The notes beneath the pieces were generated by a model that worked only from the letters and a program-made list of their open reading frames with translations, made no database searches and was not told where the DNA came from. A DNA stretch of 64,000 nt from Pycnopodia helianthoides (lineage: Eukaryota > Echinodermata > Asteroidea > Forcipulatida > Asteriidae), in NCBI GenBank assembly GCA_032158295.1, contig CM063245.1, positions 2,156,700-2,220,699 of the forward strand, given 5' to 3'. A program made the position numbers and the translations under genes. This document shows, piece by piece, positions 12,801 through 19,170 of the stretch (position 1 is the first letter of the stretch; every line of letters starts with the position of its first letter).

Positions 12801-14010
12801 ACAATTCAGACAAAAATTTTAAGGACGTTTCTACTATCATCATCATTAGACCGTGTAAGTTTTATGTAAATCTGTGATCAAAAAGTATATCTATTCTTAC
12901 CAACTCTGTAATGTTCCTTTAACTTTCCTTAGTAATTCAACGGTTGCAACAATGCTGGTTTTGCTTGGAATTCAGAAAGGAGAACAGAATGTTTACGATA
13001 AACTTTCCCTGAAATATTTCACAATCGCCTTTTAAAAAGATAGGGTCACACAATGGTAAATACTCCAAAATGAATTACCATAAAACAACTTGCTTGGTGA
13101 GAAGCACTGCAGCTGATGATGGTGTAAACTATTTTGAGAAAAAGATTCCCTTTAGAGTAATAATTGGTTCGGATAACTTGTCACCCTTGAACATTTGAAT
13201 CTGACAAACGATTCATGCATGAATCGTTTCTCACATTCTGAGCGTTGGTGTCCGTTCGCGAATGCTGCAGCCAGAGATGCAGTTGGTACCCGCTGTCACC
13301 TCGCTAAATGTGGATGGATTCGACGCTCGTGAAAATACCGTGACATTTTGTTACTGTTTTCTCAGCAAGTAGAAACTGTATTCAGCTAAAAATTTCATAT
13401 GTGACTCTCTTTGTAGCCTTCTTTATAATTGTTTATACATATCAGCATCACGTTGACAAAAACCAATCTATGAACCTATATTTAAACTGAAAGAGAACGG
13501 GTACAGGATTCGTCGTTAACCGGAATCCCATTGACATTTATGAAGTTGATGTCATTCCAATCCCCCAGAGAAATATTTGTGCCTAAAATACTGTCAAGGG
13601 AAACAGCGCCGGACGACCCAAAACAAAACACCGTTGCTTATTACGATTGCCACAATCAAATTTATCCTAATTTGATAATGCAAAGAATCCCTAAACAACT
13701 GTTCGTTTCTCCCACTAAAACTGTGCTGCCTATTTTTATGAAAATTTCCTTCGCCGGCTGGTTTGGTGTGTTTAGTGAAAACTAGAAGAGGGGGGGGGGG
13801 GGGTCAATCTGCAAGTTCATGAAAGTATACAGATGTAATCAGTTCTCTCAGGCCTGATTGCGGCTGTGAAGACACACTTTTTGAAAACTCAACCAGTCCG
13901 TAAAAACGGAGTCAGTATAGATTTATAAACGACTTACCTTGCTGAGAGCTCACTACAGCGACGAGACATATCATTGCCGCCCAAACTGTGATAGGTAAGA
14001 GACCCGTCAT
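693..14010 (-). CDS. Adhesion GPCR with NIDO, HYR-like, HRM, GAIN/GPS and TM1 (partial)
   Basis: This is a multi-exon gene read from 14010 leftward. It should encode a cell-surface adhesion G-protein-coupled receptor whose large ectodomain is autoproteolysed at the GPS and signals through a 7TM domain. Visible order: signal peptide, NIDO (4 exons), HYR-like modules (8 exons plus a truncated copy), HRM (2), GAIN (3), GPS (1), TM1 (1). The remaining TM helices lie beyond position 1. Module borders are mostly phase 1, typical of exon-shuffled extracellular domains. Four exons (12303-12422, 11089-11378, 10832-10925, 7431-7702) each differ by one nucleotide from the length that keeps frame. All other exons are open with good splice sites. 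This is either a recently decayed copy or an intact gene carrying assembly indels. NIDO and HYR ectodomains with HRM/GPS are inferred from motif reading; no transcript was seen. Confidence 0.82.
860..1140. repeat. ~20-bp minisatellite
   Basis: About a dozen imperfect copies of a unit close to cctcgaaacctcaacatgta run head to tail in the intron between the GPS and TM1 exons. Copies differ by a few substitutions. Confidence 0.85.
1657..1824 (-). CDS. Gene 1 GPS motif exon
   Basis: This is a 168-nt phase 0-0 exon. It contains CVFWEFGEESGFWSTEGC then VSCECNHATNFAILV. The GPS pattern C-x-F-W......G-W-S..GC......C.CNH-x-T-NFA is complete, with all four cysteines and both tryptophans. GPS is where the receptor cuts itself between residue -1 and Thr/Ser. 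The residue before Thr is Ala here rather than the usual Leu. Donor gtacgt at 1656. Confidence 0.88.
2186..2376 (-). CDS. Gene 1 GAIN domain exon 3
   Basis: This is a 191-nt exon, phase 1 in and phase 0 out (AAG/gtaaga). It reads SLRASFIVYADDTLFQTG, then VAGSIVSLSIEGVELKNLTD and PVAIDF. GAIN subdomain B has the same strand order: 'f.vy.n..LF', 'v.S.v.s.si.g..v.nl..PV.i.f'. The match is strong, and it lies directly before the GPS exon. Confidence 0.84.
3109..3487 (-). CDS. Gene 1 GAIN domain exon 2
   Basis: This is a 379-nt exon, phase 0 in and phase 1 out. It opens VTDAVIETVANVIADAKERQ and includes ILQSVEAQVSLTLQQGGNIS, a conserved GAIN stretch ('aa.il.slE.q......g....'). It ends ASIQLPANIISLLPQ, resembling the GAIN 'V.LP...f.....' strand. 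It is fully open, with sequons present. Confidence 0.78.
3640..3775. mobile_element. MITE-like family R1 copy (tgacccgg repeat)
   Basis: This short segment is built from inverted and direct copies of tgacccggaat/attccgggtca, ending in ttcttagagtgt. Related copies occur at 5385-5530, 11575-11810, 18975-19170, 20520-20735 and 26142-26433. It lies in a gene 1 intron. Confidence 0.65.
3903..4049 (-). CDS. Gene 1 GAIN domain exon 1
   Basis: This is a 147-nt exon, phase 0-0, from ggcag to GAG/gtaaga. It reads VDVTEGNAEEVAEFLVNKTS then DDVEVISQILENIVNA. This fits the helical GAIN subdomain A, where short amphipathic helices of the form '..A..L...' and 'D....a..IL..I...' are usual. Its position between HRM and GPS supports the call more than sequence identity does. 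Confidence 0.72.
4490..4645 (+). repeat. Dispersed repeat, copy 1 (also at 32020-32165)
   Basis: This segment holds gacgagcagagtatactgtt and nearby words, and matches the reverse strand of 32020-32165 over about 140 bp. It abuts HRM exon 2 of gene 1. The bare 'cgtctcgaaac...agaagac' style of such segments is common at the ends of retroelements, but the class is not determined. Confidence 0.55.
4655..4782 (-). CDS. Gene 1 HRM domain exon 2
   Basis: The exon enters in phase 1 from ttcacag and leaves in phase 0 at GAG/gtaagg. It completes the HRM with AGFPRAERNCSTASPP, LYFYWEEHVPKSC, then VKTITVEDIVE, which leads into the GAIN domain. HRM domains share the R-x-C......W..P..S.C ending. A dispersed repeat starts about 10 bp downstream in the intron. 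Confidence 0.78.
5021..5137 (-). CDS. Gene 1 HRM domain exon 1
   Basis: This is a 117-nt phase 1-1 exon starting GQ-CAPEVTEDTVLGSLSWPV and ending ERCPLSTTN. The C-P-x-x-T...G-x-x-W-P-x-T...G......C-P pattern is the hormone-receptor motif (HRM) found before the GAIN domain in many adhesion GPCRs. The acceptor at 5138 (cattag) is preferred over the nearby gtcag because it alone gives phase 1 and this frame. Confidence 0.8.
5385..5530. mobile_element. MITE-like family R1 copy
   Basis: The segment contains gggtcaatactgacccggga and related inverted words of the R1 family, and ends near gcagagtgta. It lies in the intron between HYR exon A4 and HRM exon 1. Confidence 0.6.
5740..5970 (-). CDS. Gene 1 HYR-like exon A4 (divergent)
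   Basis: This is an open 231-nt phase 1-1 A-type module, the most divergent of the four. It begins VVDLVCP, its first strand has changed to TFFLVMANPG, and then it matches closely from GVNWQEPDLTGWDETNFTSS through VTYQQWFGINNLVL. The donor gtaagc joins in phase to the HRM exon at 5137. Confidence 0.8.
6437..6709 (-). CDS. Gene 1 HYR-like exon B4
   Basis: This is an open 273-nt phase 1-1 B-type module. It begins DTEPPGINGCPDDAIIPVVS and ends NGTDTSGNQNYCHFTITVKG, the closest match in the array to the HYR consensus (TEPP, CPDD, TDTSGN, C.FTITV). Sister copies lie 994 bp and about 1.9 kb upstream. Confidence 0.83.
6838..7068 (-). CDS. Gene 1 HYR-like exon A3
   Basis: This is an open 231-nt phase 1-1 A-type module. 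It begins EVDLVCPSNVTVSTDPSSST, contains WLEPDLTGWEGTNFTSTAVS and ends TCSFGVEVL. Three NxT/S sequons suggest glycosylation on the extracellular side. Confidence 0.83.
7431..7702 (-). CDS. Gene 1 HYR-like exon B3, 1-nt deletion
   Basis: This exon is a B-type module of 272 nt, where the other three intact B copies are 273. Frame is lost in a G run at 7615-7618 on the plus strand: three or so bases where sister exons have one more, between PVPYSWT and PPVFSDNSGQ. The first part reads DTEPPGIIGCLDDAIIPAVS. The second part, in the other frame, reads GYGTFSVGDTDVMYNGTDTF. Splice sites are intact. It is a damaged copy or an assembly error. Confidence 0.8.
7832..8062 (-). CDS. Gene 1 HYR-like exon A2
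   Basis: This is a 231-nt phase 1-1 exon between tttgcag and gtaaaa. It opens EVDLVCPLNVTVSTDPSSST and ends LVLTCFFEVEV. It is nearly identical to the A copy at 6838-7068, and the flanking introns are also alike, pointing to a recent tandem duplication of about 1 kb. Confidence 0.82.
8369..8641 (-). CDS. Gene 1 HYR-like exon B2
   Basis: This 273-nt phase 1-1 exon is fully open, with the donor AAAG/gtttgt. It starts D-I-E-P-S then GCSDDVTIPTMSTNPVPYSW, and ends TDTSGNQNYCNFTIAVKG. It belongs to the same B-type module as 9461-9733 and is one of four B copies in the array. Confidence 0.82.
8769..9002 (-). CDS. Gene 1 HYR-like exon A1
   Basis: This is a 234-nt phase 1-1 exon from ttacag at 9003 to gtaagt at 8768. 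It begins EVDLVCPLNVTVSTDPGSST and contains FPIGSQRVTYQQWF and LVLTCSFEVEV. This follows the HYR pattern (CP.N..V.TDPG.STA.V.W..P / FP.G...V.Y...D / C.F.V.V) but lacks the D-x-SGN turn, replaced by QQWF. It is 3 nt longer than the other A exons. Confidence 0.82.
9461..9733 (-). CDS. Gene 1 HYR-like exon B1
   Basis: This is a 273-nt exon (91 codons), phase 1 to phase 1, between ...tatgtag and ACAG/gtgtgt. It reads D-S-Q-P-P-D then CPDDAIIPVVSTNPVPYSWT, later GTFSVGDTNVMYIGTDTSGN and CNFTITVTG. HYR domains have the same layout: DTEPP/CP at the start, G-x-xxV-x-Y-x-x-x-D-x-SGN and C-x-F-x-V at the end. HYR modules are immunoglobulin-like folds used in cell adhesion. Cysteines and N-glycosylation sequons are retained. 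Confidence 0.82.
9775..9891 (-). pseudogene. Truncated HYR-like (B-type) pseudoexon
   Basis: After an acceptor-like ag at 9892 the sequence resembles the first ~40 codons of the B-type HYR exon: a D-S-E start, then PDDV. A frame slip leads to a segment matching NPVPYSW..PVFSDNSGQS. The second half is absent. The similarity runs straight into intron sequence resembling that before the next exon (9733). It looks like a partial tandem copy left by unequal exchange. It has no usable donor and is probably skipped. Confidence 0.6.
10025..10166 (-). CDS. Gene 1 exon 5: NIDO part 4
   Basis: The exon is open from the acceptor at 10167 to a phase-1 donor (gttagt) at 10024. It reads VGYNAGDGVTYYSENGALTG then DIVNINGRTNIGTRGRFLFR, matching the C-terminal 'GFNAGDG..... 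SN.G..GRW.FR' of NIDO. No frame defect is seen. The phase-1 exit suits all downstream HYR-like exons. Confidence 0.8.
10832..10925 (-). CDS. Gene 1 exon 4: NIDO part 3, with frame break and TAG
   Basis: Reading in phase 0 from the acceptor tgcag at 10926 gives TNSFQAVLLTDGVQSFVIYN, the NIDO 'NTFQAVL.TDG..SF' strand pair. It continues YKEIRWAS and meets TAG at 10841-10839. The donor CAG/gtacgt is at 10831. The exon is 94 nt. With 93 nt it would end ...RAQ and join the next exon as RAQVGYNAGDG, the normal family sequence. So one extra base creates both the stop and the phase clash. Confidence 0.72.
11089..11378 (-). CDS. Gene 1 exon 3: NIDO part 2, frame-broken
   Basis: The exon starts after a pyrimidine-rich acceptor at 11379 and ends at ATA/gtaaga. 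In phase 0 it opens VSTNGLISFGEA, matching the NIDO 'NNG.ISF' core. The reading then jumps to the next frame with NFTPQRFPWEIPILAVFWSD followed by IDIRNTGTVTYR, the F(W)-x-D-x-D-x-R hallmark. It then reads SWILIATWYEV, matching the conserved 'W..IATW..V'. The length is 290 nt where 291 keeps phase 0 to phase 0, so one base is missing near 11333-11340. Confidence 0.75.
11575..11810. mobile_element. MITE-like family R1 copy
   Basis: An R1 family segment with repeated gtcaggcc/ggcctgac and gggtcaattctgacccgga, ending ctttaaagtgt. It lies in a gene 1 intron next to NIDO exon 3. Confidence 0.6.
12303..12422 (-). CDS. Gene 1 exon 2: NIDO part 1, frame-broken
   Basis: The acceptor ttttcag is at 12423 and the donor gtaagt at 12302. 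Entering in phase 1, the exon reads ILFPFGAGDISVSRSDDV, the usual start of a NIDO domain (F-P-F-G...D...DD). It then breaks, and the +1 frame continues DNPANAVPFFGHSFTSLF, the usual PFFG...Y/F motif. The exon is 120 nt where 119 would join the next exon in phase 0. The extra base is most economically one T in the run of five Ts between the two segments. NIDO is an extracellular domain of nidogen, alpha-tectorin and mucin-4. Confidence 0.72.
12571..12922. mobile_element. MITE family R4 copy
   Basis: The segment runs between a ...taaaggaacattacag end and its inverse (ctgtaatgttcctttaa). It is homologous to 59513-59900. It lies in gene 1 intron 1 close to the first NIDO exon. Confidence 0.7.
13488..13645 (-). 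other. Possible cryptic exon in gene 1 intron 1
   Basis: An open 51-codon stretch on the minus strand contains NISLGDWNDINFINVNGIPV and has an acceptor-like gacag at about 13597. Its DIN.INVNG echoes DIVNINGRTN of the last NIDO exon. It is not needed for phase, because exon 1 joins exon 2 directly. It may be a decayed exon or coincidence. Confidence 0.25.
13938..14010 (-). CDS. Gene 1 exon 1: signal peptide
   Basis: The ATG at 14010-14008 opens a 24-codon exon beginning MTGLLPITVWAAMICLVAVV, a typical signal peptide with a likely cleavage after the Ser-Ser that follows. The donor is AAG/gtaagt at 13937. The exon is 73 nt and ends in phase 1, which matches the phase-1 acceptor of the NIDO exon at 12422. 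It has the same length and phase as the start exon of gene 2 at 37524-37596. A TATAAAAG lies about 210 bp upstream. Confidence 0.8.
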
Positions 14011-14215
14011 TTTCTCGTTCGTGTTGATAGTCAATTGATTTATATGTTAATAATTGACACGATCCATCAGATAGTTACGATTATAATCAAGTTTGTCTGA
14101 AACAGATGATCCACTTGAGGTAGCTGTTTTAGAGAGACTGAGAGTAAGCCTAGACTACCTGCCGCACCCACATCTCTAAACAAGGAACTAAACTAAATGC
14201 GCCAGTTCGTGGCCC

Positions 14216-14224
14216 TTTTATATT
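14216..14224 (-). promoter_or_regulatory. Putative TATA box of gene 1
   Basis: On the minus strand the sequence reads TATAAAAGG, about 210 bp upstream of the start codon at 14010. That would place initiation near 14190 and leave a roughly 180-nt 5' leader. It is the best TATA match near the start codon, and no initiator was verified. It sits next to the transposon boundary at 14425, so the upstream promoter region has been displaced or replaced by that insertion. Confidence 0.45.
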
Positions 14225-14424
14225 AACATACTCGAGCACCCTTGAACTTGAAAAAAAATATATACGACTGGCCAATTTTTAACAAAGAGAGCCCATGTTT
14301 CTGGGTAAATTTTCAACTGGAATTTCCATGGTTGCAACTATTGTTGTTTAGTACGTGATGGGATTTGTAAAGCTCGATCCTCCTTTGTGGCAGTTTTGAA
14401 TAAGGATAGCGGTCGAGGAAGTTT

Positions 14425-14630
14425 TTAGTCTTGGTTAGACCTATTTTATCTTTTATTTACACAGTTTTTCCCCACAAGAGGCGTTTACCCTATCACGAAC
14501 TCTCTCACAACACAACCGCTCCAAGAGAAGGTCTTGGAAACATCTCTCATTCATCGCTGCAACCGAATCCGGGAGCAATACCACGTGCCAATTGCGTCAG
14601 TTTGATGATGACGAAACTAGCAATTAATGT
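14425..14630 (+). repeat. Left terminal inverted repeat
   Basis: The segment pairs with 18431-18627 in inverted orientation along its whole length, including cgctccaagagaaggtcttg and gtcagtttgatgatgacg. Each arm also contains a nested inverted pair (gaccttctcttg and caagagaaggtc). Confidence 0.82.
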
Positions 14631-14770
14631 TGTAATCGTCACGGGGTGCACTGAAGCAACCTGAAGTAACACACCAGAATGACCTGGTCGAGACATAGAT
14701 TGGGAATGCTGCAAAGTGTCCTGGCTAAAAATGACACATGATGGAGCACAGCTAAATACTCTGACAGTGT

Positions 14771-15211
14771 GTGGACCCCGCGGCCGCGGTCGGCGCGGTG
14801 TGTTACGTGTATGAAGCTCAGCTGAACACTCGTGAGCGACGTAGCCGTGATCGATGGTGTTTGATTTGTAACCTACAATTAATCACTTGCAGAAAACATT
14901 TCTTTGCTGATTTCCCTTGTTCTGTGTTTTCAACACTTAGTGTACATGCCCTTCATAAGTGGATTAAATCTACCCTGAAGGATTTAGCACGCCATCACAT
15001 TACACACAACTCTGATGCTAGCGAAATAGCATTGATACATTTCTTCATGGAATGGACATTTGGCTTGGGAGAGCCAGCTGTTACAATACAGAAAGGACAC
15101 AAAGAGCAAAAGGCTAAAAATAACACACTAAATAAAAATGTAACACAAGTTTATGATTTTGTTATTTTTTTTTACTTTTGCAAAATAAATGTGATTAAAA
15201 GGAACAATTAG
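14771..15211 (+). CDS. Unidentified ORF inside the TIR element
   Basis: A 146-codon open frame from ATG at 14771. I do not recognise a family. The centre has two Cys pairs (WCLICNLQLITC), then an Ala/Leu/His-rich stretch and EIALIHFFMEWTFGLGEPAV. The C-terminus becomes Lys/Asn-rich and then runs into AT-rich sequence, so the true coding end may be earlier. A GC-rich island (ccgcggccgcggtcggcgcg) covers its start, unlike its surroundings. It could be an exon of an element protein, or chance. Confidence 0.25.
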   Translation: MDPAAAVGAVCYVYEAQLNTRERRSRDRWCLICNLQLITCRKHFFADFPCSVFSTLSVHALHKWIKSTLKDLARHHITHNSDASEIALIHFFMEWTFGLGEPAVTIQKGHKEQKAKNNTLNKNVTQVYDFVIFFYFCKINVIKRNN

Positions 15212-16559
15212 CAACACATCAGGCCTAATGTTCTTCCTTCTTTAGTCTGAATTCAAAAGATTTGTTTTGCCCTTGAAAAATCAGGCAGTTCCACACCCCC
15301 ACCCCTGGTTTTAGAGTTACATGTACAGAGTACATACATACTGCACATGTATTTTGTTTTTTGATCACAAGTAAATTAATAACAACACATTCTGAAGGAT
15401 CAACAAGTATGTACATGTATGTAAAATAATTATTTACACTTGTTTATTCATCATTTTCTTTTCAATGTTCAAGCATTTAAACATACTGTACAGTACTTAC
15501 AAAAAAATTAGGTTCAAAAAATGATGCTGAGCAGCGTTCTTGATGGCAAAGGGCATTTTAAAACAGCCAAGGACCAGTAAAAATTCACCCCAAGAAGTCC
15601 ATGGCTAGGTCAGTGTTGAAAAGCATCCATATTTAATACAGCATAGGGCCTAGTGAAGAAAGCCGTTGATTTTCAAGTACTGTACATTGTACTTTTAACT
15701 GTTTTAAATAGTGCATGAACCAATAGTTACAGGCTACATACTTTGTTGTTAACATCATAAAAAAACACCTTAACAAAAACTTAGTTTTTAAACTATATGG
15801 CTATAAGTATGGTAGATCTTGAAGAGGAGACGATCAGACGATAAATGATTAAACTATCGAGTAGTATGCCTAATGGTTCATATCAGTCGGCATCAACTCA
15901 AAATGCACTGAACTCATCAAAGGTTTTATGTAAAATTGTAATGGAAACATTTTGAAATTAATATCATAAAAACGAAATGTTTCATTAAAACAGGACATGA
16001 TTTCCTTAGATCTCAATGACCAGTATTCATTAAGTGTATTGCAACATACGCATAAAATTACCAAAACACCATGATGCCTGAAAAAGGCTTCATGCCTGAA
16101 GACTTTCTCAGATTTAAATCGTTTGGTGAAAAATTACCTCTTTCTTTAAAACTACACTACTTTAAGGGTGTCAATTCTGAAAATGTATAATATCAACAGC
16201 TTTCCACTGCCATTAACCAAGTAAACATTAATAACAACTTTTTGTGGGGAAGAAGTATCTCAACTTATTGTATAAAGGATATTGAACTTGATACAGTTAA
16301 ATGTTTTATATTCATTATGGATAATGACAATGTTTACATGTAAAAAGATCGTTATCTGACCTCCCTCAATAATGCATTTTTGATGATATAAACACAATAA
16401 ATCTGTAGTGTTTACATCACCTACTTTACAAAACTCAACAGGTAATCATTCATTTACTGTACGTTGAATTTTACTTGGACTTGTGTTATTTCAGAAAGAA
16501 GTTCAAGAACACTCCTTTTTGGAATGTCAAGTGAAAAGTGATGAAAATTTAATTAAATT

Positions 16560-17928
16560 CAAAAATTAGTTGGCCTGAACAGAACCCGCAATTACGTCTC
16601 TCTGTACTCCGACCTCGGTATTTGTGTGATACATATTAAAGTACTTGTGAAGTTCATGTGGCAGCATTGAGCAAAACAGTGCATACAGTTGGCCGACCTG
16701 CTTCCGTGACTGGCAACAAATGATGACCCTTTCAGTTGACCTTTGTTTGTCCTTGACTTCTTTGAAAAGCCACTCAAAAATTTCATCCCATCTTTTTGAA
16801 GGTACTTTCGCCACCACGTACTTAATATTATTCCTTACGGGACTGTCCTCAATCAATCCGTAATTGTGCATGGATAGGCTCTCCACAACTATCTGCCTAA
16901 CAGTTTTTGTAGCTGTTGCAGTTATAGCAATAATTGGTGTTGACAGCTACAACGAATTTCTCCTAATTGACCATAGCATTTTCGGAATACTGCACTTTCT
17001 CCAGATGAGTGACCCCTGTACACAGATAGAAACAAAAGTAAAACAGAAATTACTAAAAGTTATTATAATTGCATCTGTAAATTTCTTGCACTCCAAAATC
17101 GCAGACTAAAGAGAACCAACTGATTTCTTTGCTGCGTTAGTGTACAGTTAGTTTTTTCTTGCATAAACTTGGGACCAAATGGAATGGCAAGGAAGCCAAG
17201 TGGACTATAATGTGAAGAAATATACGTGTAAATTAGACCCAGTAATTCTGGGGCGCTGTACTCCTTTTTTCGAAAGTCAACTCAACTCGTACCCTCAACA
17301 TTGTACCCAAGTCAACTCGTACCCAAGTTAACTCGTACCCAGGTCAATTCGTGGGTACCCAAGTCAACTCGTACCCATGTTAACTCATGCCTAAGTGAAC
17401 GTGTACCCAGGTTAACTCGTACCCAAGTCAACTTGGGTACGAGATGACCCAAATTCAGTAGTAAATAACCTAATATTTATTATATCCACCAATGACCAAC
17501 AATCCCTTCACATGCTTCACAAGGTGTCAACTATGATGAACGAGTTTTTTAATTTGATATTAGAAATACAATAAATAACATTCGTGATTCTTGAGAACTT
17601 ACCATTTGGATACAATGGTTCTCATCAATGAACACAGCCGAACATCTCGATTTCACTGCTTTACCTTCCCTCTTGGCCCACACTCACAGAGTGTTTCGGG
17701 ACTAGCAAAAATTACCTCTGAGTCTGAGGTGATGTCTGCGGCATTAAGGCCAATTTTCGTAACTCTGTCTAACTGGTCAACTGCCGGTGCCTTCAGCGGA
17801 AGAACGACGAACACCAGAGCTTTGTCGTGAATCTCGCCAGTCCAAACGGTCAGCCATTTTCCACGCAAGAAAGCTGTGCCTGTAGCATGCCCACGCGAAA
17901 TACGTACATTGTACATGTACACAAACAA
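16560..17928 (-). pseudogene. RecQ-like DNA helicase remnant
   Basis: Read leftward, pieces of a superfamily-2 RecQ helicase occur in the right order. DQLDRVTKIGLNAADITSDS then IFASPETL lies near 17690-17800. The motif II box FIDENHC is at 17612-17632 (DExH with Asn in place of Ala). FRKCYGQLGEIR lies near 16970, motif III AITATATKTVRQIVVESL near 16880-16930, and motif IV-like RVIICCQSRKQVGQLYALF near 16680. Frame breaks near 17655 and 16935 and a missing motif I show that it is not functional. Introns are likely (ATG/gtaag at 17604). It lies wholly within the TIR element and on the opposite strand to the ORF at 14771. Confidence 0.7.
17270..17450. repeat. Tandem repeat ~15-20 bp inside helicase intron
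   Basis: About ten imperfect copies of a unit near gtcaactcgtacccaa, some inverted at the end (acttgggtacgag). Confidence 0.75.
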
Positions 17929-18131
17929 AGATTATGCAACACACAGCACAACACTTCTGCACGGTTTTACAACGTAAATACAACCTTCCACGTGTTTTAT
18001 ATTATAGCATAAAACCGTACTTCTGTTGACGTCTGGGTTCTAGACTGCTACTACATATGCAAAACAAAACGTCACATTTATTTCCATATTCAACAGATTA
18101 TGCTAAACACTATGCGCACGCATGACCTAAC

Positions 18132-18381
18132 GAATGAGAGTTTCCCAAGACCTTCTCTTGGAGCGGTTCGTGTTGTGAGAGCAGTTCGTGAATGGTAACG
18201 CCCTCTTGTGGGGAAAACTGTGATAAATCAACAAGAGAAGGTCTTAACCAAGACTAGGAAGTTTATGGTTTTTGTGTTATTCTATTTTCACTTTATTCAG
18301 TTTAGAGGTATGTATTTCCTCTTGTAGTTTTCAATAGACAAACAATTCGCCACTCAACCGTCCTGAAAAATATCACAGTCT
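18132..18381 (-). repeat. Extra copy of right TIR plus flank
   Basis: The segment from agtttcccaagaccttctct through cctgaaaaatatcacagt is repeated almost exactly at 18507-18750, an offset of about 374 bp. The copy includes outside flank sequence, so it arose after or during insertion rather than being an internal part of the element. Confidence 0.8.
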
Positions 18382-18430
18382 ATTCTGCGTGTGTACTCTC
18401 AGAGTTGCTTCTCGTGCACCGTACGCTTAA

Positions 18431-18627
18431 TACATTAATTGCTAGTTACGTCATCATCAAACTGACGCATGCGCAGTGGTTTGCTACCGGATTCGGTAGC
18501 GATGAATGAGTTTCCCAAGACCTTCTCTTGGAGCGGTTCGTGTTGTGAGAGCAGTTCGTGAATGGTAACGCCCTCTTGTGGGGAAAACTTTGATAAATCA
18601 ACAAGAGAAGGTCTTAACCAAGACTCA
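18431..18627 (-). repeat. Right terminal inverted repeat
   Basis: This is the inverted counterpart of 14425-14630 with small indels. Its outer part and about 100 bp of flank are duplicated in tandem at 18132-18381. Confidence 0.82.
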
Positions 18628-18974
18628 GAGGAAGTTTATGGTTTTTGTGTTATTCTATTTTCACTCTATTCAGTTTAGAGGTATGTATTTCCTCTTGTAG
18701 TTTTCAATAGACAAACAATTCGCCACTCAACCGTCCTGAAAAATATCACAGTTTTTGTGAAAACAATGACAATTTGATGATGTTTTGTCTCGGTTGTTGT
18801 AAATGTTCGTATAATTGCTGCAATCGAAACGTAGCAATGCAGACTACCGAGGTCTACAAAAAAAATCTTAACTTGGTGTGAACTCTCTTACCGGTGAGGT
18901 TCCCCATTGAAACTAACGAGTTGTATTAAACAATTTCCAACCATCCACTCAAAAAAAAAAATAATAATAACCCC

Positions 18975-19170
18975 CAGAGTTAGAATTGACCCGGAGTCCG
19001 GGTGATGAGGCCCAACCCATTTATGGATCAGTGTGACCGGGAACCTGTGTCAAACTTAAACTCAAATTGAGTCAAACTGATGCCGAATCCCGAGTAAAAT
19101 TCCCCATCCGAACATTACATGGGACCCGGAATTCGAGTCAATTCTGACTCGGGAGTGTTTAGAGTTATGT
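18975..19170. mobile_element. MITE-like family R1 copy
   Basis: The segment has gaattgacccggagtccggg at one end and its inverse near the other, with the R1 internal words, ending gggagtgtttagagtt. Confidence 0.6.

Larger units (their letters stand above)
14425..18627. mobile_element. 4.2-kb long-TIR DNA transposon carrying a RecQ-like helicase remnant
   Basis: Both ends carry inverted repeats of about 200 bp (14425-14630 and 18431-18627) beginning TTAGTCTTGGTTAGACC and, inverted, TGAGTCTTGGTTAAGACC. The 10-mer GAGGAAGTTT stands immediately outside both ends (14415-14424 and 18628-18637), as expected of a target-site duplication. Inside are an unidentified plus-strand open frame (14771-15211), a broken RecQ-type helicase on the minus strand (16560-17928) and a small tandem repeat. 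Long TIRs with 8-11 bp duplications are typical of Mutator-like elements, but no transposase was recognised. The superfamily is therefore open, and the helicase may be a captured gene. Confidence 0.75.

Noticed and set aside
15225..16064. Minus-strand open frames inside the transposon
   Set aside because: AT-rich, no motif, and not in line with the helicase pieces or splice sites.
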